Origin: JACJVV01 sp047602755
GTDB taxonomy: Archaea > Nanobdellota > Nanobdellia > Woesearchaeales > JACJVV01
DNA length: 64,000 nucleotides
Direction of reading: 5' to 3'
Assembly (NCBI GenBank): GCA_047602755.1
Contig: JBLKOM010000008.1
Location: 1 to 64,000, forward strand
Below the pieces are notes generated by a model that did no database searches, was not told where the DNA came from, and worked only from the letters and a program-made list of their open reading frames with translations. Shown here in pieces: positions 17,833 through 27,365 of the stretch; positions within the stretch are counted from its first letter, which is position 1; each line of letters starts with the position of its first letter. The position numbers were made by a program, and so were the translations under genes.

Positions 17833-18726
17833 ATGAAACACAATTTACAAGCAACTATAATAATTCTTTTCATATTTGTATTATCACAATTAGTAGGTTT
17901 AATGACATTAACACTATATTTTAACTATAATGAAGTTGGAGAAATTGAATATAAAGAATTACCATTACAACTTGAAAGACCTGAAGTTGAAGAGAGTAAA
18001 GCTTGGATATACATATTTATAGCAATAATTATTGGAACAGCTTTATTATTATTTTTAATAAAAATTCAAAGCAGAATTATAACAAAAACATGGTTCTTTC
18101 TCGCCATATTTATTGGATTAATCATTGCTTTAAGTGCTTATATTGGTCAGAATGGTGCAATAATTATCGCATTTATTATAACATATTGGAGAATGTTTTA
18201 TCCAAATACAATAATCCATAATTTATCAGAGATTTTAATTTATGGAGGGATTGCTGTACTGTTTCATGAAATGCTAACTGTTTTCTGGGTAGCCATATTA
18301 TTGTTTCTAATAGCAATATATGATATGATTGCTGTATGGAAATTAAAACACATGATTACAATGGCTAAATTCCAAACAAACAACAATTTATTTGCTGGTG
18401 CATTTTTACCATACAAAAAAAATATATTGTTAAAGCCATCCAAAAAAACTAAAAATCTAAACACAAAATCTGTAAAAAAAACAAAAAAACAAGACACAAA
18501 AACAGCAGTGCTTGGTGGAGGAGATATGGCATTTCCTTTATTTTTCACTGGTGCTATTTTAAAACAATATGGATTAATATATGCATTTATCCCAATTATT
18601 TTCTCAACTCTAGCATTAACTTATTTATTTATTCGTGCAGAAAAAGATAAATTTTATCCTGCTATGCCTTATTTAACTACAGGATGTTTAATTGCTTGGG
18701 CAGTAATAATAGCAATAGTACATTAA
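17833..18726 (+). CDS. Presenilin/signal peptide peptidase family intramembrane aspartyl protease
   Basis: A 297-residue polytopic protein with about nine helices. It carries the full catalytic signature of the family: YD in IAIYDMIAV (D164), GxGD as GGGDMAFPL (D231) and the PAL-type motif YPAMPYL near 274-280. A basic cytoplasmic loop (about 200-225, KKTKNLNTKSVKKTKKQD) separates the two catalytic helices, as in other presenilin-like enzymes. It matches the archaeal COG3389 branch. Substrates are unknown; cleaving signal-peptide remnants is plausible in a genome with so many anchored proteins. Confidence 0.9.
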   Translation: MKHNLQATIIILFIFVLSQLVGLMTLTLYFNYNEVGEIEYKELPLQLERPEVEESKAWIYIFIAIIIGTALLLFLIKIQSRIITKTWFFLAIFIGLIIALSAYIGQNGAIIIAFIITYWRMFYPNTIIHNLSEILIYGGIAVLFHEMLTVFWVAILLFLIAIYDMIAVWKLKHMITMAKFQTNNNLFAGAFLPYKKNILLKPSKKTKNLNTKSVKKTKKQDTKTAVLGGGDMAFPLFFTGAILKQYGLIYAFIPIIFSTLALTYLFIRAEKDKFYPAMPYLTTGCLIAWAVIIAIVH

Positions 18727-18765
18727 TACAACAAAAATAAATAGAAATAGGTATTATATGAATAA

Positions 18766-19575
18766 TTATTGAAATTGTTTCAAGTTTTTCTGCTTACCTT
18801 TAGCATCATAACTAACAGGAGAAATAGTTTGTCCATCAACAGCAGCCAATACTTGGCAATCTGTTTTTGAATGAATAAATCTAGCCTCTTGAATAGAATC
18901 ATTCTCAAGCATCGATTTACCAAAATGAGTAATAATTGCAAGTTGTGGTTTAACTTTATTTATAAATTTAATAGCATCATCACTTGACATTCTATTTTTT
19001 TCTTGCATACCTGAAGGATTTTGAATATGCATTATTAAAACATCACACCCATCATATTGCTTAGCAATCCTCTCATTATAACCTGTTGTAGAAGTATAAC
19101 CTATTTTAATATCTGACATTATCAATATTAAACCTACATTATCAGAACCTAAAGTTGTTTCTTTAAAATGAATATCAACATTCTCAATTCCTATCTTTTT
19201 TTCAGGTTCAGCAATAATAACACGCTCAACACACCCTTTGTAGAATTGTCTAAGTAAAGGTTGATTTAATTGATTACCTTCAACAAGAGTTTTAGGAGCA
19301 ACAACAACACCATGGACATCTTCACCATTATAAGTCATTGCTGCAATTGTAGCATTAATATCGTTTGACATCATTAATTTAGGTGAAGTACATATCACAG
19401 CTGTAGTTGCACGAAGATTAATATTATTATTTCGTGCAGTTAATAATGTATTTGGGCCTGGATCAATAACAAATTGCAAATCTTCATGCCTTATTACAAT
19501 TCCGCTTGAATTTCTAATACATTTTGAAATAACATAAATATCTCCGCCTGTTCCAAGAAATGTAATTGAAGTCAT
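18766..19575 (-). CDS. Metallo-beta-lactamase-fold protein lacking the HxHxDH motif
   Basis: A 269-residue protein starting TSITFLGTGG and continuing FVIDPGPNT, a standard MBL-fold opening. Where family members carry HxHxDH, it reads CTSPKLMMSNDINA (62-74): the His residues are gone while the flanking DINAxIxAMT pattern remains. A later His survives in AIITHFGKSM. The protein is therefore probably a non-catalytic or altered-metal member. The ATG at 19575 is chosen over 19608 because AGGT precedes it and it begins at the conserved strand. Divergent from the gene at 19647. Confidence 0.75.
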   Translation of the reverse strand: MTSITFLGTGGDIYVISKCIRNSSGIVIRHEDLQFVIDPGPNTLLTARNNNINLRATTAVICTSPKLMMSNDINATIAAMTYNGEDVHGVVVAPKTLVEGNQLNQPLLRQFYKGCVERVIIAEPEKKIGIENVDIHFKETTLGSDNVGLILIMSDIKIGYTSTTGYNERIAKQYDGCDVLIMHIQNPSGMQEKNRMSSDDAIKFINKVKPQLAIITHFGKSMLENDSIQEARFIHSKTDCQVLAAVDGQTISPVSYDAKGKQKNLKQFQ

Positions 19576-19646
19576 AAAATACCTATTATCATAGATTTTA
19601 ATAAACATTTCGCTAAATTTAAAAGACCAGCAATAACTTGACTTAC

Positions 19647-20342
19647 ATGAATGACATAATAGCAGTAACAGATAGCATTGATAAAATTACATTTTTAATG
19701 CGACAAAGACCAGGTAATGATGATAATAAAACAGAATTAGAAGAATTTCTTAAAAAAATAAATCTTCTACCAAAACATTCTATAAAATATCAACGTTCAC
19801 CCAAAGATACAGTTCATCTTGTAACAGGAAAATTATACAATAATACTTCAAGAAAAGAGGAAGATTATAATATAGAATCAGTATTATACGCAAATTTAAG
19901 AAACAATTCACCAATAATAGCTCATGCTGAGTATTATGATACAGGAATGAGATTTGATATGTGTTTAATCCATTATAATGAACATAGACCTTATTCAATC
20001 AATACTATAACTTCTACATACATTTACCAAGATGAATTAGACCACAATGGAATAGCTGTAATAGATGAAAATACTAAATTCATCAACGCAGTACTATTTG
20101 CAAGACAAGGTTTTGATAATGAATATCAGCTTAGATCTGCTGCAATATTAGCATTTAGCGAAATAAAAGAAACTCCAGAAATGATTCCTCCATTACAAAT
20201 ACAAATAGAAAGAACAACACCTTTCTTTCAACAAATGCTAATTGAACCATATATGTATATATGGGAAAAACAAGGAATAAAAATTGATAATTCTAGAATA
20301 CTTGCACAAGCAAAAGAAGTAATGAAAAACTTACAATCATAA
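19647..20342 (+). CDS. Conserved-looking protein of unknown function
   Basis: A 231-residue soluble protein with no signal or membrane segment and no motif I recognise. The first half is alpha/beta with a HVTG-like strand (DTVHLVTGKLYNN), and the C-terminus is helical (ILAQAKEVMKNLQS). The ATG at 19647 is preferred over the in-frame TTG at 19638. It is divergent from the MBL-fold gene. Confidence 0.65.
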   Translation: MNDIIAVTDSIDKITFLMRQRPGNDDNKTELEEFLKKINLLPKHSIKYQRSPKDTVHLVTGKLYNNTSRKEEDYNIESVLYANLRNNSPIIAHAEYYDTGMRFDMCLIHYNEHRPYSINTITSTYIYQDELDHNGIAVIDENTKFINAVLFARQGFDNEYQLRSAAILAFSEIKETPEMIPPLQIQIERTTPFFQQMLIEPYMYIWEKQGIKIDNSRILAQAKEVMKNLQS

Positions 20343-20362
20343 AAAAATAAAAAATAATTAAA

Positions 20363-20569
20363 CTATTCTAAATCACTCTCATCTAATAAAAAAACTTCAT
20401 CAATTTTAGATTTTAATTGATTTGCAATTTGAAAAGCTAATTTTAATGAAGGATTATATTTTCCAGACTCGATAAATAAAATCGTTTCTCTTCTAACACC
20501 AACTTTTTCTGCTAATTGCTCTTGAGTTAGATTATATCTTGCTCGTAACTCTTTAATTCTTGTTTTCAT
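20363..20569 (-). CDS. XRE-family HTH regulator
   Basis: A 68-residue DNA-binding protein with a single Cro/CI helix-turn-helix: NLTQEQLAEKVGVRRETI followed by FIESGKYNPSLKLAFQIA. The ATG at 20569 has GTGAT upstream; the GTG at 20578 is part of that ribosome site, not the start. It directly follows a DUF3796-like membrane gene, a pairing common in Firmicutes and some archaea, and probably regulates its own operon. Confidence 0.9.
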   Translation of the reverse strand: MKTRIKELRARYNLTQEQLAEKVGVRRETILFIESGKYNPSLKLAFQIANQLKSKIDEVFLLDESDLE

Positions 20570-20578
20570 AATAATCAC

Positions 20579-20905
20579 TTATTTTCGCTCATAAAAACTT
20601 AATGAAAAACTAAATGTAAGTATTTGAGCTACAAATGTAACAGCTATCATTATTGCAGTTATTCCAAGATTCTCAAATGTTGTTAATAAAATCATAGTAA
20701 TTGCAACAGCTATTGTTGAAACAACAAAAGCATTCCTTCCTGCTTTTGAAATATTCTCCTTTAACATTTCATCATTCTTTATTCCAGCTAATGCTAAAAA
20801 GCCAAAGAATCCAAAAAAACCAAATAAACCATAATTTTGTGTAGGAATGCCTAGCAATCCTACTAAACCTAAAAGCCCTAATAATGATAATTTATTTTTT
20901 TTCAT
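20579..20905 (-). CDS. DUF3796-like small membrane protein
   Basis: A 108-residue membrane protein with a Leu/Gly/Phe-rich N-terminus (GLLGLVGLLGI, GLFGFFGFFGF) and two C-terminal helices. The pattern matches the DUF3796 family (PF12676) that travels with XRE regulators. GGTGAT lies 6 bp before the ATG. The end abuts the ribosome site of the HTH gene, so both are on one transcript. Function unknown. Confidence 0.75.
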   Translation of the reverse strand: MKKNKLSLLGLLGLVGLLGIPTQNYGLFGFFGFFGFLALAGIKNDEMLKENISKAGRNAFVVSTIAVAITMILLTTFENLGITAIMIAVTFVAQILTFSFSLSFYERK

Positions 20906-21029
20906 TTGTTATCACCTTATAACATTTTATTATATAAATATAACATAATGTTAGATATAAATAACATTAACTATATAAATGTTTGCATTAAAATCAAAAT
21001 AATGCTTCTATTTTAGAAATCAAAGAAAG

Positions 21030-21301
21030 TGGGCGAACACCCTGACATTGACAGAAGAACCAATGAAAAGCTACCCTCATCTTTCCTCAAATCCGCAACC
21101 CTTAAGACACCAGTTCACATGGTTAATGCTGCTGCATTCCTGCCCTGACATGATTCCCATGAGCTCCGGTCCATAAGGACAGACTCTCAACGTCCAGACA
21201 AAGACCCTTCATTAGATCAAAAGCCTCAATCAGGCACTAGTCCTGCCATAAAGCCTACTTGCAGAAAAGGTAGAGGCTATCTACCCGACATAGTTCGCCC
21301 A
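21030..21301 (-). ncRNA. ffs: Signal recognition particle RNA (7S)
   Basis: On the minus strand the SRP54-binding helix 8 core is present at about 21130-21165: GTCAGGGCAGGAATGCAGCAGC, matching the universal pattern GUCAGGnCnGGAAnGnAGCAGC. The two ends pair: GGGCGAAC at the 5' end (21293-21300) with GTTCGCCC at the 3' end (21031-21038), the helix 1/5 closure expected of archaeal SRP RNA. The block is visibly GC-rich against its surroundings, and the length of about 270 nt is slightly shorter than the usual 300. A TATA box lies at 21323-21332. Ends are good to a few bases. Confidence 0.95.
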
Positions 21302-21322
21302 TGATAAAAGAAGAAGTATAGC

Positions 21323-21332
21323 TTTTTAAAAG
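21323..21332 (-). promoter_or_regulatory. TATA box of the SRP RNA gene
   Basis: CTTTTAAAAA on the minus strand, centred about 27 bp before the inferred RNA 5' end at 21301. Confidence 0.5.
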
Positions 21333-21359
21333 TATCGTTAAAAATAAACAATAAAAAAA

Positions 21360-23288
21360 TCAATTGGTAATATTCAAAATACGCTCTAATTCAACTATAT
21401 TTTCTTTAATAAAATCATCATCATACATATTATCAAGTGTATAAAGAATTCTAAGTGCATTATGTAAATCACCAACTTGTGCATATAATTGAGCTTGAAG
21501 CTTAAGTATTTCAATTAATTGATCAATAGAAATTTCATTAGGACCAATTTTATGAATTAATTCAATTTCTTCTAAATAACTTAAAGACTCAAGAGGATTA
21601 TCAACTGTTAAATAAGCTAAAGCATAATAAGCTTGCCAATACATATTATTTATCCTAATTTGCCTCAATAAATAATCTCTTGCAGTAATAAAATCTCCTT
21701 TTTCAATATAAAGAACACCAATTCTATAATTAGTTTGAATAAAATTAGGATCAATAGACAACAATTTTTTATAAGTATTTAATGAATCATTATGTCGATC
21801 AATAAAAGAATATGAATGCGCTAAATAATACAAAGCACGCTTATTATTCCTATCAACAGAAAGCACTTCTTCAAATTCATAAACAGCATAATCTGGCATA
21901 TCACTAATATAATAACTTATACCATTTTTTAAATTTGAATCTGCATTCATAATGTTAAATGCATGAACAAAAGGAAAAATAAATAATATTGCAACTAATA
22001 AAGAAAATATTAATTTAACATAATTCAAATCATATTTTTTATGAGTAGTTTTTACATTCTTAACTGCACTAATACCTATTGCTAACCATAATAAAGAAGC
22101 AATTGCAATAAACCTTAAATTTTGTGAAAACAAACCATCAATTAAAATACCTATAATAGATACAGCAATTGATAAACTAATTAAATCTTTTTTACGTAAT
22201 AAAATTAATAAAGCTTCAAAAATGATCCACAAAAATATAAAATAACCAATCAAACCAATATCATGTAGTATTTCTAAATGCTCATTATGTGGATGCTCAA
22301 CCCTAAACTCCATCTGGGTTTCACCAGTTTGATAAGCAATTCTATTATCTCTATACAATGGATAATGAACATTAAAACTTCCTAACCCTCTACCAAATAA
22401 TAAAATAGAAGGACTCTCAGTAATCATATTTAAAGTATTTTTATAATAATAAAGCCTAATATTAGCGGTAGTTGGATCAAGAAATTCATCAGAAGACATA
22501 AAATAATTTAAACCATAAATCAAAATAGGTAAAAGAACTAAACCAATTATGATTAGAACAATTTTATAACGTTTAACAAAACTAAATCCATAATTTCTAT
22601 AATATAGCATAATAAACACAAAAATAGATGCTAAAGCTGCAATCCAAGAACCACGTGTTTGTGACATAAGTAAAGAAGAGATATTTAACAATAGAAGTAA
22701 GCTAAATAAAATTGTCTTTTTATTATTCTTTATATCAGAAAAAAGGTATCCGATTAATAGAGGAATAATAAAAACACTAAAACCACCAAGTATATTTGGA
22801 TTACCAAATGTTGTAAAAGTTCTCATACCTGCTTCAGAACGCGAACCAAAATAATTGACAAAAATTTCATAATCAATTCCAAAATATTGAAAAAAACCAT
22901 AAATACTTGATATAAATGAAACAGCAAATAAAACATAAATAATTTTATCTCTAACTGCTTCATCAAAATTATATGCAATAATATAAAACATTAAAACCAA
23001 ACATGTTAACAAAGAAAAATAAATACCATCAGTAAAAGGAAACAAAAAAAATGACGATAAATTAAGCAAATAATAAATAATAACTGCTAAAAATAACCTA
23101 TCCTTTCTAACAATAAATTGTCCTTTAAGAATAATATCTATAAAATATAATAATGTAACAATCAATATTCCGGCAATGAAAATAAAATTTTTCATTGCTA
23201 CAAATGGTTTAAAATGACCTATCCAAATTATTAATGGTACAATAAAAAAAACAAACATCAATATTAAATTTATTATTTTTTTTAACAT
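21360..23288 (-). CDS. O-antigen ligase/Wzy-like membrane protein with TPR tail
   Basis: A 642-residue protein: about 12 helices in the first 420 residues, then a TPR region. Wzy_C-type features are a large outside loop after TTFGNPNILGGF, the SQTRGSW segment and a second conserved loop HPHNEHLEILHDIGLIGYF. The tail has four TPR-like helical pairs (YLAHSYSFIDRHNDSLNTYKK, YRIGVLYIEKGDFITARDY). Members join glycans to lipids or proteins, so it may be involved in surface polysaccharide or S-layer glycosylation. No glycosyltransferase neighbours are visible. Confidence 0.85.
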   Translation of the reverse strand: MLKKIINLILMFVFFIVPLIIWIGHFKPFVAMKNFIFIAGILIVTLLYFIDIILKGQFIVRKDRLFLAVIIYYLLNLSSFFLFPFTDGIYFSLLTCLVLMFYIIAYNFDEAVRDKIIYVLFAVSFISSIYGFFQYFGIDYEIFVNYFGSRSEAGMRTFTTFGNPNILGGFSVFIIPLLIGYLFSDIKNNKKTILFSLLLLLNISSLLMSQTRGSWIAALASIFVFIMLYYRNYGFSFVKRYKIVLIIIGLVLLPILIYGLNYFMSSDEFLDPTTANIRLYYYKNTLNMITESPSILLFGRGLGSFNVHYPLYRDNRIAYQTGETQMEFRVEHPHNEHLEILHDIGLIGYFIFLWIIFEALLILLRKKDLISLSIAVSIIGILIDGLFSQNLRFIAIASLLWLAIGISAVKNVKTTHKKYDLNYVKLIFSLLVAILFIFPFVHAFNIMNADSNLKNGISYYISDMPDYAVYEFEEVLSVDRNNKRALYYLAHSYSFIDRHNDSLNTYKKLLSIDPNFIQTNYRIGVLYIEKGDFITARDYLLRQIRINNMYWQAYYALAYLTVDNPLESLSYLEEIELIHKIGPNEISIDQLIEILKLQAQLYAQVGDLHNALRILYTLDNMYDDDFIKENIVELERILNITN

Positions 23289-23331
23289 GTTTTATAATAA
23301 TTATTTAATAAAAATAATTAAAAAATATCTT

Positions 23332-24069
23332 CTAATTTCGATCAATAGAAATTAATTCTATTTCGAAAACTAAATCTTTTCCAGCTAATTCATGGTTAAA
23401 ATCTATTCGAACAAAATTAACACCTATTGTTGAAATAGTACCTACAGTTTGTCTATCTCCAACTGACCCAATAATCTGTAAGCCTAAATAGCTTTCATCA
23501 ATTTGCTCCCCAATCATTACTTCAAATTCATCTAACGGTATTTCTTCAACTAATTCAGCATAATATGGGCCATAAGCATCTGAAGATGGAATTGTAACTG
23601 TTTTCTTTTCACCAATTTTCATACCAATTAGTGCTTGATCAAATCCTCTTATCATTTGAGCCGCACCAACAACAAATTCTAAAGGTGTAAATGAACTTCG
23701 AACTAATCCTTCATTTAATGCAATTTCCTGGATATTAGTATCAAATAATTCACCATTTTTTAGTCTGCCAGAATACCATACAGCAACTCTATCACCACTT
23801 ACAACTTCAACAGATGAACCAAAAAAACCACTTGAATCACGAGATGCATCATTATTTGTCATTACCTGAAAAATAAAAATAAAAACAATAACAAAAAGAC
23901 ATGCAGCAAAAAATAATTGAATAGTCTTTTTAGATATATTAAGCTTAAAATCTGAATCAGATGATGGTTTAGTATTAGAATTTATATTTTTCTTATTTTT
24001 TTTTACATTACTTGTTTTTCGAATATTTTTATTATTATTTGCTTTTTTCAAATTTTTTATTTTTGCCAA
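23332..24069 (-). CDS. Membrane-anchored FKBP-type peptidyl-prolyl isomerase
   Basis: A 245-residue protein with a Lys/Asn-rich cytoplasmic N-terminus, one helix (about 52-70) and an extracytoplasmic SlyD-like FKBP domain: VAVWYSGRLKNGELFDT, LEFVVGAAQMIRGFDQALIGM, IPSSDAYGPY, an inserted flap (IF) domain, and the final strand FEIELISI. It should catalyse proline isomerisation and act as a chaperone for exported proteins. The start is a TTG at 24069 with GGGGGATT upstream, the same ribosome-site context as the surface gene at 2716; no ATG lies before the helix. Confidence 0.88.
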   Translation of the reverse strand: MAKIKNLKKANNNKNIRKTSNVKKNKKNINSNTKPSSDSDFKLNISKKTIQLFFAACLFVIVFIFIFQVMTNNDASRDSSGFFGSSVEVVSGDRVAVWYSGRLKNGELFDTNIQEIALNEGLVRSSFTPLEFVVGAAQMIRGFDQALIGMKIGEKKTVTIPSSDAYGPYYAELVEEIPLDEFEVMIGEQIDESYLGLQIIGSVGDRQTVGTISTIGVNFVRIDFNHELAGKDLVFEIELISIDRN

Positions 24070-24097
24070 TTTAATCCCCCTTTTTTAAATAAACTTT

Positions 24098-24691
24098 TTA
24101 ATCACGCAATGAACCAATATTAAACTCCATTTGTGCAATTAATTCATCATCCATATGATCTTCATAAATACGGCGCTTTGCTGAATGACGAGTATAATAA
24201 AAAAAATCATACTGAATTTTATTACTCATGTCACGCAATCCTAAAGATTTAATTATTTTATCAAGTAACACCTTCTCGATTGCATCATACTTAGAATGAA
24301 TAATAATATCTAACTTAATAATTTCATCAAATCTAACATGAACATAATTATCTTCAATAGAATCATTAATAGCTAATTTCCATTTTTCAACAAATTCTTC
24401 TTTATAACAACGCTGTAAATCAAGGTTTACCTTATTAAACTTCATAAAATCACTAAGTGTAACATCTTTTTCTTTTTTTAATTCCAATAATAGATTTCTA
24501 GTTTCATCTAAAGAACAAGCAATATATTCCTTTACATGAGTTATCCAATTATCACCGCTATTAAAATTATAAGTCTTATAGATTCTCCATCGATTCTTTC
24601 TAAATCTAGCTTCAAGACGTATCTTTTTATCTCTTGCTTTTTTTTCATAAGCAATAACTTCATTAGTATCCAATAATTTCTTCCAAACCAT
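24098..24691 (-). CDS. Unknown soluble protein
   Basis: A 197-residue charged protein with no signal peptide. The N-terminal half has strand-rich basic segments (KIRLEARFRKNRWRIYKTY), the rest is helical with a long conserved-looking RRIYEDHMDDELIAQM end. I do not recognise the family. The ATG follows GTGA by a few bases and lies 28 bp upstream of the FKBP gene on the same strand. Confidence 0.6.
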   Translation of the reverse strand: MVWKKLLDTNEVIAYEKKARDKKIRLEARFRKNRWRIYKTYNFNSGDNWITHVKEYIACSLDETRNLLLELKKEKDVTLSDFMKFNKVNLDLQRCYKEEFVEKWKLAINDSIEDNYVHVRFDEIIKLDIIIHSKYDAIEKVLLDKIIKSLGLRDMSNKIQYDFFYYTRHSAKRRIYEDHMDDELIAQMEFNIGSLRD

Positions 24692-24904
24692 TATTATTCA
24701 CTTTTTTAGAGCTTATATAAACATTTATGTACTTATAATATCATAATAATAACATCAACTTTTAATCATAATTATTTTATAACAAATATTAAATACCTAA
24801 TTTTTAATTATTAATATTTCAATATCATAATCATTGTATCTATTTAATATATTTATCATCAAGTAACTACAAAATTATAACTTTATAATAAAACATATCT
24901 AAAA
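24692..24904. other. AT-rich intergenic region
   Basis: About 210 bp of nearly pure A/T sequence with a TATA-like TTATATAAAC near 24713 that may serve the 24098 gene. No structured RNA or small gene seen. Confidence 0.5.
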
Positions 24905-25216
24905 CTACTTAAACTTTATTTTTCTTTTTTCATCAATTTGTAAATGTTCAGATACTGGTGAATATGTCATTGATATTAGTGAAGCAATAAACATTAATAC
25001 AAAAATTAAAGCAAATGCAAAAATAAAACTAATTATACCAGTTTCAAACTCTGGAAAAACATTAATAAATGTAGGCAAATAAAAAACTGTAACCAAGAAA
25101 CCCACCATACTAGTTAGCATAAAAGAAGAATTTAAAGGACTAATTATTCTTTTCTCAGTTAATCCATCATTAAATGAACTATCAATATTGCTTTGTGATT
25201 CCTCTTTTTTAACCAT
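24905..25216 (-). CDS. Small two-helix membrane protein
   Basis: A 103-residue protein with a polar N-terminus, two membrane helices (about 33-50 and 62-87) and a basic end (DEKRKIKFK). A TTTAAATA box about 26 bp before the ATG suggests a leaderless transcript. Family not recognised. Confidence 0.6.
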   Translation of the reverse strand: MVKKEESQSNIDSSFNDGLTEKRIISPLNSSFMLTSMVGFLVTVFYLPTFINVFPEFETGIISFIFAFALIFVLMFIASLISMTYSPVSEHLQIDEKRKIKFK

Positions 25217-25333
25217 AACTATTGCAGAATATAGATATTTAAATAATTTATGGATAAATATGCACTACTCCATTATAGAATTAAGATTAAAACATATCAT
25301 AAAGCTTATTAGAAAAATCACACAAATCATTTA

Positions 25334-26464
25334 TTATGAATAAATATAATCATTTATGATTTTTTTAGCACTCTCACGCTTTTTTTGATGCTCTACTAAA
25401 AATAGATTAATTTTCTCAATAAGAATTGCTTTTAATTCACCTGAGAGTAATTGTCCTGATTTATATTTATTATAAATATCAGCTAGTTTTTTGTCATCTT
25501 CTTCTAAAAAGACTAACCATTGATAACTTACATCAATATCTGGATTTCCTCCTTTTAGACGATGCTCTTCAATTGTTGCTTGTCCACCTGAAAATGCATA
25601 TTTATTTATCTTTTTCTTTACAGTCTTTTCATCATCTACTGTATAAATAGTAGCATTATCTCCTGATGATGAGGACATTTTCCCATCAGATTCCATTCCA
25701 CCTAATCCTGGTAAGAATCTACATTGAATTGAAGCAGGCTTAGGAAAACCTAATTTAGGGATTACATCTCTACTAACCCTAAAATGAGCATCCTGATCAA
25801 TTGCATGGGGAATTAAACATGGAATTTTTTTATTAGCAATCACACTAGGAAGAAATGCAGGCACAGCTTGCATAGCAGTATAAAATATTGAACCAATATT
25901 ATTTTCATTTGTAAACCCAAAAGAAGATTTAACTGTTGAGAAAGTAATATTCTTTGCCACTTTCAAAGCTTCTTTATACATTAAAGAAGCATGTTTTGTA
26001 TCAACAATAAAATGAGTTTTCTTTGGATCAAAACCTAAAGCAATTATATCAAGCATATTTTCATAAGTGAATTTTTCAGTGTCATCTAAAGTTAATTCTT
26101 TTTTAAATAAGAATTTTTCATCATCCGGAAATTGAAACCATAAATCAACATCATAAACATTCTGAAGCCATTTAGTAAAAAACCAAGGAATTAAATGACC
26201 AATATGTGTATGACCAGAAGGCGCTCTTCCAGTATAAAGAAAAAATTTATTCCCTTTATCATATTCATCTAATATATATTTTAAATCTCGATGAGCAAAG
26301 AATATACCCCTTCGCAAAAAATGATGCAAAGACTTACCTTTCTTTTTTGCTTGTGTTTCAATTCTAGAAAGCAAATCTGAATCTATTTTTGAAACACCAA
26401 ACTCTGCAATAATTTTATCGTAATCAATATTTCCTTTAACTTCCCAGGGAGTAATATTTGCCAT
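25334..26464 (-). CDS. trpS: Tryptophanyl-tRNA synthetase, archaeal/eukaryotic type
   Basis: A 376-residue class I synthetase charging tRNA-Trp. It has HIGH at 87-90 within GRAPSGHTHIGH, and a KMSSS loop (DGKMSSSSGDNA) near 262, the variant typical of the archaeal/eukaryotic enzyme. The N-terminal extension with DYDKIIAEFGV and FFAHRDL is also characteristic of that clade. The ATG is about 26 bp downstream of a TATTTAAATA box, so it is likely leaderless. Confidence 0.95.
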   Translation of the reverse strand: MANITPWEVKGNIDYDKIIAEFGVSKIDSDLLSRIETQAKKKGKSLHHFLRRGIFFAHRDLKYILDEYDKGNKFFLYTGRAPSGHTHIGHLIPWFFTKWLQNVYDVDLWFQFPDDEKFLFKKELTLDDTEKFTYENMLDIIALGFDPKKTHFIVDTKHASLMYKEALKVAKNITFSTVKSSFGFTNENNIGSIFYTAMQAVPAFLPSVIANKKIPCLIPHAIDQDAHFRVSRDVIPKLGFPKPASIQCRFLPGLGGMESDGKMSSSSGDNATIYTVDDEKTVKKKINKYAFSGGQATIEEHRLKGGNPDIDVSYQWLVFLEEDDKKLADIYNKYKSGQLLSGELKAILIEKINLFLVEHQKKRESAKKIINDYIYS

Positions 26465-26579
26465 TAAATACTATATTAAAGGAATATTTAAATAGTTTTC
26501 CAGAAATCTATTAATTAAAAAACTAGTAATAAGATAATATTCATAAAAAATATTCATAAAATATAAACAAAAAAATAAA

Positions 26580-27296
26580 ATGAGCAATACTAATAATAAC
26601 GCAAACAATGCTAAAAAAGCTAATAAAAATATAAACAATCCGCCGTACGGTGTAATTTTTGATATGGATGGTGTTCTAGTAGACTCTATGTCTGCAATTG
26701 TTAAAAGCTTCAATAAACTTTTCAAACCTTATGGTGACTTCACAGAAAAAGATATGAAAACAATGAATGGTAAATCTTTACAAGATCAGATTCCTATTCT
26801 AAACAGAAAATATGGAAGTAATTATAGCATAGAAGATTTTAATGAAGAACTATGGTTATATGAGCTAAGTGAAATAAGAAAAAATCCTCTTAAAGAAAAT
26901 ATTAGACAATTATTAGAAGATCTAAGAAATAATAGAATACCTATGGCAGTAGGAACATCTTCACAAAAATATCGTGCACATCAAATGCTTGAAGAAATGA
27001 AGATAAAAGAATACTTTACTGCAATAATAACTTCAGAATGTGTAGAATATCATAAACCAAATCCAGAGGTATTTTTAAAAGCTGCTGAGGGTATTAAAAT
27101 GCCACCAGAAAGATGTGTAGTTATTGAAGATTCTACAGCAGGAATATTAGCTGCCAAAACTGGAAATTTCAAATCTATTGGAATTGCTAGTGATTATCAT
27201 GCCATTGATGAATTCACAAATGCAGATATTGCATTAAGAAATATAGAACATTTAACCTATAAAGTAATAAATAATTTATTTAACCAGAATAAATAA
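26580..27296 (+). CDS. HAD-superfamily phosphatase, beta-phosphoglucomutase-like
   Basis: A 238-residue hydrolase. After an Asn/Lys-rich N-terminal tail of about 20 residues comes the nucleophile motif FDMDGVLVDS, a helical cap, VGTSSQK (motif II), the Lys in YHKPNPEVF (motif III) and the metal-binding VIEDSTAGILAAK (motif IV). All catalytic residues are present. The closest match by pattern is the PgmB/phosphoglycolate phosphatase branch; substrate not assignable. The gene stands alone on the plus strand. Confidence 0.85.
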   Translation: MSNTNNNANNAKKANKNINNPPYGVIFDMDGVLVDSMSAIVKSFNKLFKPYGDFTEKDMKTMNGKSLQDQIPILNRKYGSNYSIEDFNEELWLYELSEIRKNPLKENIRQLLEDLRNNRIPMAVGTSSQKYRAHQMLEEMKIKEYFTAIITSECVEYHKPNPEVFLKAAEGIKMPPERCVVIEDSTAGILAAKTGNFKSIGIASDYHAIDEFTNADIALRNIEHLTYKVINNLFNQNK

Positions 27297-27365
27297 AATA
27301 TAAGTAAAACAATCACATTTTACAAATTTAAAAGAATTATTGCTACGATACTAACAATAAAAAAA

